NCBI RefSeq assembly: GCF_024362695.1
Contig: NC_065417.1
Location: forward strand, 3,899,001 to 3,963,000
Reading direction: 5' to 3'
Length of the DNA: 64,000 bases
Source of the DNA: Pectinophora gossypiella
Lineage: Eukaryota; Arthropoda; Insecta; Lepidoptera; Gelechiidae
Both the position numbers and the translations under genes were made by a program. Below, piece by piece: positions 1 through 11,669 of this stretch; positions within the stretch are counted from its first letter, which is position 1; every line of letters starts with the position of its first letter. The notes below the pieces were generated by a model, which was given only the letters and a program-made list of their open reading frames with translations, was not told the origin of the DNA and searched no databases.

Positions 1-239
1 CTGTAAAAGGGTTATTAATTTTATGTCTCAATTACTTTTAAAATGTAATTTATGGCTTGGATACTATACGGTTTTCTACTCTCTTGTTTAATTTAGTTAT
101 AGGAACTAAATATACGTGGGTCCATTACTCTGGAATATATTGTAAAATAATATTCATGCGTTAATAAAGAAAGAAAGAAACATTTATTACATTTAATACC
201 TAGTATAAGGTGTTAGTAGATTAGTAGCATATTAGTAGA

Positions 240-560
240 ATACTGAGAGGGATTTATTCATGCCTTGATTCTGAGTTAATGTCAAGTAGAATTTTCCAAG
301 TGTAATATTTTTTTGTTTTTTAATTTATTTTCAATTTTATACTTTTGCGATGGAAAATTCCACTGATACCCAGAATAATGAGCTGAATCATCAAGTATTC
401 GTTACGATGTCACTTACACTCCGTACAAGTAGTTAGGTATGGGTGTTAGTGACACCGTAACGAATACTGAGGTGGATGATTCAGACCATGATTCTGAGTT
501 GATATCAAGTGGAATTTCCTCTCGGAAAATTCATGAAAATTTTAGTGTTTTTTTAATTAT
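240..560. mobile_element. Two adjoining copies of the same hairpin MITE family
   Basis: The first copy runs to about 428 with its right end TTCGTTACGATGTCACTTAC. The second begins GGGTGTTAGTGACACCGTAA at about 440 and keeps only its left half (GATTCAGACCATGATTCTGAG). Both are decayed. Confidence 0.75.
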
Positions 561-2188
561 TTTAAGAATAAGAATAAAATAAATTTATTGCCAGTAACAT
601 ACTTTTGCGACCGAAAAACTGAATCCCCCTCAAAGTTTTCGTCATCAAAAATCTCTCACCGAGTGATGTTTGTACCAAATATGATAATATATTTCAGTTT
701 CGTCCGACGCACGTCCTGGTCTTGGCGCCCGGATTCTCAAGTAGCCCTTTCAAGGGAAATCTACAAACGTCACGCGCCCTCAAAAATCAAGGAAAAAATA
801 AATCAAATCAAATCTTGTAACAACCAATTATCCAAGCAAATAAAATTATTCTATTCTATTCTATCGTAGATGCTAGATCTATTTATTCACTGCGATAATT
901 CAAATTCCAAAGGATTATGACAAGCCAGGAGCAAGTAGATCGAATGATTTAAAGAATATATCCCCAATTTACGGTGATCTGGTTAAAAGCGATACATAAT
1001 CGAGTGGTTGTCATAAAGTTAAGCACGTCAACCTGCCATCGAGTGGCTCAAGTAAGTGAGTGCTTACACCTCGGTACAAGCCAGAGTTATGGCTAAGTAG
1101 GCCTGGTATTATAGTTCCTGTATCTGAATGACATCACAGCAGTGTGGTGCAATCATAACTTTATTATAAGCTCCTAAGCACATAAAGCAGCGTCTGTAAT
1201 TCCTAATGAGGTAGCCCTTGACGTGTGTAGTGTGTAGTGTACGTAGTTTAGCAGGCCAGTGGACATAGAAATTCGTTCCAAATGGATAATAGTATACAGG
1301 GTGGCCCAGAAGTTCAGGTTCAAAATGAAAAATTAGAAAGAGGGGCTCATTAGCTACCAGAAACACCCCCATGTATGTTCAGCAATTATTTACGGTTTAG
1401 GAGATATGACCCATTTTGTACCTTTTTCTAGATTTTCTACCTTACTTCAGAAATAATCATTTTGTCGCTATCCTTTTCTTAATAATTATTTTATTTTACT
1501 TTACAACTATGCCTAAGTCTGTGTACCGCTCAATCAAAGATAAATCAAAGTGAAATCAAAGATAAAAAAAAAGTTATCGGAAATCAAAGTGAGAATTCGA
1601 CCAAAATTGTTACAGTTGTTAAAATTTCGCCGAAGAATAATAAACACATGAAATTGTCATGGACACTGAAAGTATTTCTAAAAACTGCTCCATTTAATAG
1701 GCTTTTAGAAACATTAATAAAAAGTACCCTTAATACGGGCAAAAAACTAAGTAATTAGCCCTCAAAGATTGCAAGACAGACAGATTTGAAGGAAAATTTG
1801 TCATTCTCATACAATGTAGCTGCTACTTTCTAACGTTGTTAAAGGTGCTCAAAGACACATTTACAATTAAAAGTAAATAAAAATCACGCTTATAATCGCT
1901 AACAGGGTAGACATAGCAACAATCCGAAGACAAAACTTGCAGTCACTTTTGGTATTCATAGTATTCAATAGTATGAATCACCAACAGTGTTTGGGGATAA
2001 CTTTTTCCTTGAAATCAAATTTATAAAGTTAATAATGTAATTAATAACTTTATAAAAGAGTAACACGTTTTAAGTTAACGTAAGTTTAGTTTTAAGTTAA
2101 TGTTATAGCGCTCTCCAATTTCTTCTAATTTCCTTTATTGCGGTGCCCTTATCAGGTGTCACGTGCATTCATGTAAGTGCTTATACCT
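561..2188. other. Intergenic, no gene seen
   Basis: AT-rich. A short TTCTA repeat lies near 845-865. From about 1298, ACAGGGTGGCCCAGAAGTTC resembles a transposon-terminal motif, but no partner end was found. The open frames lack codon structure or homology I can recognise. Confidence 0.6.
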
Positions 2189-2356
2189 ACAGGGTGTTCG
2201 TGACATCGTAACAAATACTGACGGGGATGTTTCAGACCGTGAATCTGAGTCAATATCAAGTGGAATTTTCCGTAGCAAAATTTATGTATTTTTTTGTGTT
2301 TCATTAAATTATTTTCAATTCTCAAAGTGTTCGTTACGATGTCACTAACACCCTGT
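2189..2356. mobile_element. Hairpin MITE, 'GTTACGATGTCACTAAC' family, intact copy
   Basis: Begins ACAGGGTGTTCGTGACATCG and ends with the near-complement CGATGTCACTAACACCCTGT, 168 bp in all. Subterminal sequence includes GATATTGACTCAGATTC-like and CAAGTGGAATTTTCC blocks shared with the copies at 240-560, 5136-5356 and 32511-32690. Confidence 0.85.
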
Positions 2357-2779
2357 ATTGTAGCAACTGTAATACCATGTGACTTGCAAAATAAATAAAT
2401 CAATCAATGGTAATTTGAAAGGTAAAGGTTTGATAACCTAACATGATGGTAACAGGGCTGATTCCCAACGCCCAAATAGAAAACTTCATCGTTTTAAAAA
2501 AATATTTTACAACCACACTTGGATTTCCCCACAGTCCTCCAATGGCAGAACTCTTTAAGAAGAAAAGACTATTGAATCCATTCCTATTCACAATGACGCG
2601 CGGGCGCAGGTCACACGGAGTGAAGGGCCAACTGTATCTAATCGATTCATCTGCAGTCGTGATTGCTTATAAATCTATTTATCAATTGAATCAATGTTCC
2701 ATTCATGTAAGATGTATTAAGATTTGCCGTCGTACGGTTACGGTTGTTTGTAATTGCAAATAACCAGATATGTACCAAT

Positions 2780-3103
2780 CTTCTTCTATCGTGTGGGTTA
2801 TGAGGTGAATTACCAACCTCATCAACCCTAGTGTCAGGATTATTATTGAGCCGCCAAAGGCCCCTAACATGGCTCATGTAACGATTACTCACTTACATCA
2901 GTAAGTAGTAACCTGGTCCAACGGCTTAACGTGCCTTCCGAAGTACGGATCATCTTACTTTCGGTCAATCGGATGATCAGCCTGTAATGTCTTAACCAAA
3001 CTAGGTATCACAGGGTTTTTTGTGCTATGTCCTCACCGGGATTTCACCTCGGGATCTCCGGATCGTGAGCCTCAACGCTCAACCCCTGGACCACAGAGGC
3101 CGT
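2780..3103 (-). mobile_element. tRNA-derived SINE, full-length, 11-bp TSD
   Basis: Reads on the minus strand from GGCCTCTGTGGTCCAGGGGT. Box-A-like and box-B-like promoter motifs lie in the first 80 bp, and it ends in CACACGATAGAAGAAG. TATGTACCAAT flanks both sides (2769-2779 and 3104-3114). Several other copies of the family occur in this window. Confidence 0.92.
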
Positions 3104-3114
3104 TATGTACCAAT

Positions 3115-4459
3115 AGATACGTGTGTATGTATTTATGGGTGGAAACCGTGATATCCCAGTTGAGACAATACGTGGGTTACGTCATAATGCTACCAGTTCG
3201 TACCTTCTTCCTTAGCGGGACTTTTCGTTGGCGCAAATGGCATTAACTACCACTGAATCCGAGTTTGTTTTCGAATTCGTGTTTGGATCACCCCTTAAGT
3301 TGAACTACGCGTGAGTGGCGTATAAGTACGTTAAAACTAAACAACTTCCAAGGTAAAATATATTTTAGAATTAATGGTTCCATAGCCAACTGATCACCTC
3401 AGGCATGTTAAAAAAACTGACTTCAGAGTCATGTCGTGTCTGAGCATGACAGGCATCTTGAAGGGCAAGACAATCTCTCTCATAATAATATGATGATTGC
3501 GCCATCACCGGGAAACAAATTGGTTGTGCTACCGCATACATTTTGTTGGTACCCACCTTATTCTTACCGTGTGCCGGCCAAGAGCAAATCCAGGGGGAGG
3601 GTCAACACACCCCCCCCAAAACCCTGAGCGACAGGATGGGTCATGTGTAGCCACTGCAATTTTATCTACTTAATTCTCTTAACGGAGATGGGTTGTCTGC
3701 GACCTGGTAAACCCATGACATAAAAGCTGGATCCGTTTTTGGTGCCGCCTTACCGCGGCGTAAGTGCGAGCGACGCAGAAAGTCCTCGCGTTACTCCTTA
3801 GGGCTTACGATCATTTCAACTAAAGTAAGACCCAGAGGTGGTGAGGTAAATTTAACTCAGCGCCTGATACGAATTGGTGCGGGGCGGAGAATTGTCGTTC
3901 TATACGTATTATTCTTTATTCTATAACGGCACCATGGTGTCCTCGTGAGATAGCACCCTTACATGTGACGGATTGGTAACCTGTCACTCTACAGATCATT
4001 ATTTTATATGGCAACATTTACCCTTTATAAGAAATCCATTACCCTATCATAATTCCATAAGATAGAAACTTTAGTGGCGCTGTAAAATCGACGATTTTAT
4101 CACGATGTTATCTCCATTATAACTAAATACCGTTATTAATCGAATCAATTGACCTTTTGTGCAATACGATACTATCGTTTTGCAACACGTGGGTGACTTT
4201 GTATACTTTATGGCTTTATGCTGTACTAGTGAACGCCGGTGGCTTCGTACGTGTAAATATAGGCTGTAATACAATGAAAAAGGATGTGGCGTTAGACTGA
4301 TAACCATACACACTTGATATCACACCAAATACCCCTTTAGGTACGCAGAGGTCCTCGAATTATACTTGCTACTCTCTGCACTCATCAGTCCTCTATAAAA
4401 TTTACTTTTTTGTTAAGGAAGTATACAGCATTATTTACAAAATAAATTACTTATAATAA
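3115..4459. other. Intergenic, no gene seen
   Basis: No recognisable coding region. GGCACCATGGTGTCCTCGTG at 3930 resembles GGCGCCATCATGGTGTCCCA at 15172, which hints at one more small shared repeat. Confidence 0.55.
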
Positions 4460-4740
4460 ACTAGCGACCCGCCCCAGCTTCGCTCGAGTGCAATGCTGAG
4501 GAAAAAATAAATTATTTACTACATCGCATTGAAAACCTCAAAAATAACAGTATATCTCCATTATTTAATGGATGTTATTATACATATAAACCTTCCTCAT
4601 GAATCACTCTATCTATTAAAAAAACCGCATCAAAATCCGTTGCGTAGTTTTAAAGATTTAAGCGTACATAGGGATATAGGGACAGAAAAACCGACTTTGT
4701 TTTATACTATGTAGTGATGATGACAAGTAAAGGCTGATTG
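4460..4740 (+). repeat. Interspersed repeat beginning CTAGCGACCCGCCCCAGCTTC
   Basis: Contains AAACCGCATCAAAATCCGTT and GACTTTGTTTTATACTATGT, a pattern I recognise as a widespread interspersed repeat of moths and other insects. It is non-coding; the element class is not certain (MITE- or Helitron-like). Confidence 0.65.
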
Positions 4741-5135
4741 CAAACAAATTTAAGTCATTAAAATTTTGATATGCTTACCGGTATATAGGTACAATTCTCT
4801 TGACTTGAGCTTCCTTTAAAATATCCTGAAGTAGAGATCAGAAATCCGACTCCACCTTACTTACATTCGACTCATAGATCTGTTTACTTGATGAATCAAA
4901 CAAACAAATCCGTCTACACAAATGAAACGAATTCAACGTAATTATCATGAGTAAACTTATTGATAGTCAATTTTACTTTCTTTGAAATTTACGTCATTTC
5001 CCAAGGCATGGCCATAGAGATGAGGAGAAGAAATTACAAGAAACTTTTAAATCAATACATTGATTATTATACATTACAAGTTATTTAATACTTAGAGGAA
5101 CATACCTTACAATAAGTTTTTTTTATATAGTGAGT

Positions 5136-5356
5136 TTGTTAGTGACATCGTAACGAAAACTTTGAGGGATGATTCAGACCATGATTCTGGGTTGTTATCA
5201 AGTGGAATTTTACGTCGCTAAAGCGTGGAACTGAAAATAATTAAAAAAAAACACAAAAATCTTTATGTATTTTTTGACAGGAAATTCCACTTGATTTAAA
5301 CTCAGAATTATGGTCTGAATCATCCCCCTCAGTATTCGTTACGATGTGACTAACAA
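5136..5356. mobile_element. Hairpin MITE, 'GTTACGATGTCACTAAC' family, copy with 75-bp TIRs
   Basis: The ends TTGTTAGTGACATCGTAACG and the complement of TTGTTAGTCACATCGTAACG pair for about 75 bp, through the GATTCAGACCATGATTCTG and ATCAAGTGGAATTT blocks. The centre is A-rich and there is no ORF. Confidence 0.87.
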
Positions 5357-6719
5357 TGTATCCTGGCCTCTATATCTGTACCTAAACCTACCTAACTCTA
5401 TATGAACAAATTGACCTTAGTTTTTTATCATAGTACCTTTTTATATCTATGTATATAATATAAAATAGACTTGACTTTAAAATTAAAATATTCTTCGTTA
5501 AAATTGTAAATTACTTAGTTAATTATACAGAGCAGTGTTTAATAATGCCAATCGATCATAGTGCGTAAGATAATATCAAATAATAAATAGCTATTGAAGT
5601 ATTTATTCTGTTTTAATAGCTTCATAAAGACTTGATATTTATAAAAAAGACTAGCTGTAAGTATAAAATGTTTTTCATTTATGGGTCACTTGTTAGGCTG
5701 TAAGAATCAACCTAATAGAAACAGGAGATACCTACACACTATGTTTTTATTTTTCTTAATACGCAGTAGGATACGGTAGTTTCCAACTAGTCAAATCAGT
5801 TACTTTTTACTAAACGTCAAAACACAAATGTTACTAAGATGGAATTTGTATGAAAAAGCACACTGTGACGTCATAGATAAACGAGATAAAATGTCGGACT
5901 TATTAAACTTATGATTATATTTTTCTTGATTAAAATTCATAAATAAATTAAATAGAAAAAAGAAAATATTTTTCGTTAAGACAGATCTGTCTTTATTTAG
6001 TACTAATCAGAATTTCATAATTTATCTTGACCCTAGTACACGAGCCAATTAGAAAAACTGAACATAGGCCTCCTCCAAGGCTCGCAATGACCATCAACAC
6101 GAGATTTCCAGATCAGATCGATGACAAGAGCCTAGTCCAAAATACGGTACCATAATAGTAGATATTACATTAAAGATAAAATCGACCATTCAAAAAGCAT
6201 CGTTAATTTTATCCCAGTTAAATATCTAAATATCACCTGAGGCCGCGAGATATTCAATTTATAATATCAGAGATAAATAAGGTTCTTCGCCGGAGGCTGT
6301 GGCAGAGGTTAACTCGGGTTCGGTCTAAACCCATCAGCTGTGACCTCCGATGTCGACATACTGGCGCATTGGGCAACCTGCTTAGGCTGCTCGCATACGA
6401 GAACTTCGCCAACAAACTTCTCAGAGAAATGAGGGCCTTTTTAGGCTACGGTCTTCAACAATATAGCACTGTAAAGATTTTCCTTCTTTAAAGCTTCTAA
6501 TTTAATGGATAACAGACAGATCGCCCTTGAACTCTCATTAATTTTCTGATTCCTTCACTGCACTTTCAAGTCTCATATAAGTAATGTAATAATAATAATC
6601 ATCGTATCAGTCAGTTTAGTTTGTCAGTTTTATTACATTGTAACTATACCTACAAATTAATACACGCACCTACCACATAGTGATAAGTCAGTCATATAAT
6701 TAGTCGCCGTTTAAATTTT
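5357..6719. other. Intergenic, nothing recognised
   Basis: AT-rich unique-looking sequence; no ORF of 60 codons or more in the interval and no repeat I could match inside the window. Confidence 0.55.
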
Positions 6720-7040
6720 TATGTTATTTTAAATTATACCTGTCATGTCAATTGAATAAGACCATCGAAAAGAAAAGGGACGGGACATTGACAGGCCTAA
6801 AATTTAAGGAACACACGCCAATTCTAAGCACAAACATAAAACAACCCTTTAACATATCCCGACAAAAAATAAGATGACAGCACACGTTTTCACGTTACAT
6901 AGGTATCTCACCTATTTAATTTGCCCGGGCTATTCACTCATTCAATCATTATTTTTAAAATTAATAGCTGTCAATCATCCGTCCCATGACAGGTATAACT
7001 TAAAATAAAATTAGGAGGCGTCTGCAGGAATCGGGGCAAT
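6720..7040 (-). mobile_element. MITE family with CTGCAGGAATCGGGG terminus, copy 1
   Basis: About 320 bp. One end carries GACAGGTATAACTTAAAATA followed by GGAGGCGTCTGCAGGAATCG; the other carries the complement TTATACCTGTCA. The interior shares the pairs TTGCCCGGGCTATTCA and AATAGCTGTCAATCATCCGT with the copies at 16575 and 59985. Confidence 0.75.
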
Positions 7041-7509
7041 TATTGAAGCAAAGTAGAGTACCCATGCATAGCTACTGGTCCATACCTATATCTTAACTTT
7101 TTATAAGGAAATATAATTATTGGAACTCAAATAATATCTACCTATGTGCTATTTAAATAAAGTCCTTATCTATTGCAGCGCATCAAGACAATTTATATAA
7201 TAACCATTGTCGCATGTCGCAGCGTCACGCAGCACCGTGTAAGGTAACCTTACAGGGCAACTACACTAAAGTTTATGGTCGATAATGTTGCTTTTCTCAC
7301 CTTTGCATGTAGCGGGCCTTTTAGTGTATAAATTCTGTGCTTTTAGTGTAACAAGTGAACCTTTAAACAGGTCCAGTGGTGTATCTATTGTCCAACTTTC
7401 GCAAGAAAACTACACGTGATTCTCGACAGCGGATGTAAATCTTTGAGGAATACAAATTCACGTTATTTCACAATGTTACAGTGCTATTTCCTTAACATTA
7501 GCTCTCGAC

Positions 7510-7690
7510 TATATCCCGATCGGGGTAGTCAGAAGTACATTCATCGTAAGATGAACAAAGTACCCACACCTCACCCAGCCTTCTGTTAACAACGTCATAG
7601 GTTGAAGAGTCGTATCGCCGTCAATAATGGTCAGCCAACTGCGTTAGTATTAACTGCACTTAATAAATTAATAACTCATAGGTGCAAGTA
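7510..7690 (+). repeat. Second SINE-like family, copy 1
   Basis: GTAGTCAGAAGTACATTCAT, TACCCACACCTCACCCAGCC and GAGTCGTATCGCCGTCAATA are shared with 58245-58460 and with the interrupted copy 58890-59430. It runs straight into the LINE tail that follows. Confidence 0.65.
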
Positions 7691-8420
7691 TGGTGCGGCA
7701 CGCGAGTCCCTCTCAAATTCACCGTCTACAGGTAATACACAATCGTTTCATGCGGAAAGCCACGGGAGCTCCGTGGTTCCTTCGCAATGAAAATCTGCAC
7801 ATTGACCTAGGTCTGCCAACCATTGCCCAATGGCTCGAATTAGCTTCCAAACGTTTTTTCGATTCTGCTCCGCACCACCCAAAATCCCCTGGTAGTTGCG
7901 GCTTCCGAGTACATTCCGCTTAGGGACGGTACTGAAAAGTATCGGCGTCCGAAGGACGTAATATACGATCCCGACGACCCGATTACTCTAGCCATAGAGG
8001 CAGCCAATCAGCTCGCGACACCAAATACTTCAGGTCCCCGATACCGACCCCGCCGGCGTGGTCGACGATTTCCCTCATTCAGCGCTTATCGCTATCGACC
8101 CACTAGGGTCGATTAATTCTTTCAAATATTTTTCCTCTCAGACGACGCCCTGAGCCGAGGTTCGCACCCAACTGGGCACCCTCAGGCCTGTTGTCTTAAA
8201 CGTTGTACCGGGTGAGAGCCTTCAGCGCTCCCCATTTGTCCGGCCAAGTAGTTAATGCCATCTGCGGTAAATCTACAATAAGTCACGTCAAAAAAAAGCT
8301 TCTAAAAAATCCTACGAGTATTTCAATCACAACAATATTATACCTACTGATGTCTACTGAAATCAAATCTGCAATAAGTCACGTCAAAAAAAGAAGGGAT
8401 TTTGAACCGGCGCGCCGCGG
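7690..8420 (+). pseudogene. Jockey-like LINE 3' end: RT C-terminus and 3' region
   Basis: The frame at 7690-7923 gives IHRLQVIHNRFMRKATGAPW and HIDLGLPTIAQWLELASKRF, typical of the C-terminal end of Jockey-type reverse transcriptases. A frameshift then leads into EYIPLRDGTEKYRRPKDVIY in another frame, so it is dead. The following ~350 bp (CCTGAGCCGAGGTTCGCACC) recurs at 10975-11175, and a piece recurs at 8960-9095. Confidence 0.78.
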
Positions 8421-8959
8421 CGCTTCCTGATTGACAGCCCGTGAGCCACAGGACCACTGACTTAGTGTAACTAGTGAACTGTAGGTATGGTTATCTATTG
8501 TCCAACTTTCGCAAGAAAACTGTACAATACATGTTCCTCGACAGCTGATGTAAATCTCTAAGGAATATCTTCCCGAAGCTACTGTACTAATATTTCAAAT
8601 AACATTGAATTTATACTGTAAGATGTTATTTTTAACGCCAAAACCAATATGGACTACAAACACGATGGCTACAAAAAGACGCTATGTGTCGTCTTTCTTT
8701 AAACCTGGAACAAAATTATTTTGCGTCATTTAGCTGGTTAGCATAAAATGCAGACGCTCTTTCAATAGCTACAGCGGGCCGTATTCCAATCATTGACATG
8801 TTTGGTCAACTATTACACGTGCATACCTTGTACAGTCACAGGAAATAACATTCTAACATATTCCACAATATTATCATAACACTAGTACCTAAAGAATGCG
8901 TTTAGCTCATTGATATACAATTATCCTATATACAGTGCATCATACCAACTTGTATATCA

Positions 8960-9095
8960 CCCGATCGACGATTACGATCCTGACAACCCAGTTTCTCTAC
9001 CCATAGAGGCTGCCAATCAGCTCGCGATAACAAATACTTCAGGACCCCGATACTGACTTCGCGGCGTGGTCGACACTTTCTCTAATTCAGCGCTA
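8960..9095 (+). repeat. Fragment of the same LINE 3' end
   Basis: CGATCGACGATTACGATCCT, GAGGCTGCCAATCAGCTCGC and CTTCAGGACCCCGATACTGA match 7960-8085. It directly adjoins the next LINE fragment. Confidence 0.75.
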
Positions 9096-9113
9096 AATGC
9101 AAATAAATAGTGT

Positions 9114-9446
9114 GAGAGTGAGAAACAGTGTGATAAGAGAGAGATGTGGTGTAAAACACGAATAGTGACTAAGATTGAGAAGGGAATATTGAGTTTGTTT
9201 GGACGCGTAGAGCGGATGAAGGATAATAGGATTACGTAAGCAGTATGTAAAGCGAAGTTTGGTGGTAGGGCTGGCAGAGGAATACTTAGAAGGACGTACA
9301 TTGACCAAATTGGAGTTCAGTATGATATAGGTACTCTGAACCGGCGTCGTATGAAACTATTGATGAATGTGGAGGAAGCAAGAGAAGTGTGTCAGAATCG
9401 AAGGAAATAGAATTACATAGTCTCTGCTTACCTCGGTGGGAAATAG
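9114..9446 (+). pseudogene. Reverse transcriptase C-terminal fragment of another LINE
   Basis: One frame reads SLFGRVERMKDNRIT, stop, AVCKAKFGGRAGRGILRRTY, MNVEEAREVCQNRRK, stop (TAG where W is usual) and NYIVSAYLGGK, a common C-terminal signature of insect non-LTR reverse transcriptases. Two in-frame stops show it is inactive. Confidence 0.82.
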
Positions 9447-9846
9447 GAGTTTATGTATGTATGTAAATGTAAGTAAATGATTGACTACATTTTCTTCCTA
9501 CCGACTGTACATTGCAGCATGCGCCGTTGAGGTGAAGCCATCGGAAGTCTAAAAACGGCGCTGCTATTCCAAAAAAAAAAATATATACGGTCGAATTGAG
9601 AACCTCCTCCTTTTCTGAAGTCGGTAAAAACGTCTGTCATCTTACCGCTACGAGCTAAAATCACGAAATACTTTAAACGATTATGTACAGACTATCCTAC
9701 CGAATGAAAAATCGACCATATCTGTTCTGTGGTCGACCATGTAAATCGGTTTGGGACTCGCCATGCCTGCTTCCGTACCAAAAATGTACAGTAAATACTT
9801 ATCGATATCGTAATCTACCTATGAACATTCCGCTTTACGTACCTAC

Positions 9847-10066
9847 GCTCCGTGGTCTGGTGGTTACAGCGTTGGTCTTTCGATGCAGAGGTCCCGGTTA
9901 CGATTCCCGGTAGGGGCACTAAAATAACTCTGTGGTCCCTAGTTTGATTAGGACACATTGCAGGTTGATCACCTGATTGTCCGAAAGTGTGATGATCCGT
10001 GCTTCGTGCACCAGAGTTGGTGAGATCGGTCATTCACCTCACAAACTACACGACAGCAAAAGAAGA
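9847..10066 (+). mobile_element. Diverged, internally deleted tRNA-derived SINE
   Basis: Carries CCGTGGTCTGGTGGTTACAG, a B-box-like GGTTACGATTCCCGG and the GATCACCTGATTGTCCGAAA block, then jumps to the GTTGGTGAGATCGGTCATTC tail. Confidence 0.8.
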
Positions 10067-10974
10067 ATGTCCTATTCAACATATATATAATCTTGGAACA
10101 AATATCAGGAGTGGCTGCAGCAGACTTGTGGCTCTGCCCACCCCCGTAGAAATACGCGACTATAATATGTATGTATGTTGATTTAATCCGGGATAACAAG
10201 CATACCTACGTGTTTTAGTCTCGGATATTTGTTCAAGACATGTAATTTATTTTTTGTCCCGGCAACCCTGTCCCTACATAGTATTCTTGACCAGTCGTCA
10301 CATCGGCATGCGAGGTGCGCAAGCGCTGCATTATTCACAACTACCGTACGAACCTTACACCGCACAAGGCGTGCCGGAAAAACACAGAACGAACGAACAT
10401 GACAAATTGCGACTATTAGCAGACTCCTGGCTAATTATGGATACGTTATTTATTGCGCCTGCCGTCGGCTTTTTAGCTCAAAGCGCTTGGTTTAAGCTGA
10501 GAGTCCAATGGATGTTTTGTTTTGGAAATCTATATCTTACACGAGTACCTAAACTTACTTATTGTAGTGTTTATACCATATCTGGGATTGGTTTACATAA
10601 GACAGTAGATGGTTTTTAGACTTCATATTAAGGCGAAGTATTCCAGCAAGGCGTTTTTGAGTTTTTCATAACCATCTCAGACATAAAATATAATGTTTTA
10701 TATTCTGAAAACAAGATATATATTAGTTAAGGATCTACTCTAATCAAAGTTAATCATAGCTCAACTACTGTTTTTTTTTTCCATGACGTATGTAACGCTG
10801 ACTTCAAAAAAAAGCGCAGGAAGTGCAAAACTCGATGGCGTCCCCCACACCTCACCCACTAAAATCATGTCTCTCGTTGAAATACCTGGCCTTAACTAGT
10901 CACGGTGTGGTTCATCATATCCATCCTCCCACCTGAGACGTATTTCTTCATATTTCTGCCTTCTTCACATCACG

Positions 10975-11345
10975 AATCTTCAGGACCCCGATAGCGACCC
11001 CGCCGGCGTGGTCGACGATTTTCTTCAGTCAGCGATTATTGCCACTAGAGTCGATTAATTCTTTCAAATATTTTTCCTCTCAGACGACGTCCTGAGCCGA
11101 GGTTCCCGCATAACTGAGCATCCTCAGGCCTATTGTCTTAAACGTTGTACCGGGTAAAGCCTTTAGCGCTCACTAATATAAGAGCCACGCTCTTGTCGGT
11201 GTAGCATTTTCCATGCTACTTTTTAGGGAGAAATATGGCAGTGGTTTCCCTCTTGCCTTCTGCCCCGCAGTACTCTGTCTAACGCGAGTGGGATGGCGCC
11301 CAGAATAGTCTATTTCAAAGCCGTACTAGGACTCCTGACCTCTGC
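10975..11345 (+). repeat. LINE 3' region copy and adjoining repeat
   Basis: CCCGCCGGCGTGGTCGACGA and CCTCAGGCCTATTGTCTTAA match 8045-8215. From 11178 it continues with ATATAAGAGCCACGCTCTTG, found again at 15500. Confidence 0.72.
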
Positions 11346-11423
11346 CTTCTTAAACATTTAATTTTTATATGGTAAGTTACTCACGTCGAAATAAAAATAA
11401 AAAGCAACGCACTAAAGTCGAAG

Positions 11424-11669
11424 ATGTTTGCATACGAATCTCTAGACTTAAGTGGAAATCGCAGGATACTTGGCAAGACGGGAAGACAACAGATGGACAT
11501 GCGATATCGAGGCAAACCGCCAGCCCGATGGTCGGATGACATTGTGAAGTACGCCGGAAAGCAATGGATGAGACTTGCACAGGACCGGAAAGAATGGCGT
11601 GAAAGAGAGGAAGCCTATACCCAGCAGTGGGTGGATACACCACAGGCTGAGGAGATAGATCAGTCATAA
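11424..11669 (+). pseudogene. RTE-like LINE reverse transcriptase C-terminal fragment
   Basis: Eighty-one open codons contain RGKPPARWSDDIVKYAGKQW and RLAQDRKEWREREEAYTQQW, the terminal motif of RTE-type reverse transcriptases abundant in Lepidoptera. No RT catalytic core lies nearby, so it is a 5'-truncated relic rather than a host gene. Confidence 0.85.

Noticed and set aside
10254..10619. 121-codon open frame
   Set aside because: Begins at TTG, has no recognisable motif or splice context, and lies in repeat-rich sequence; likely chance.
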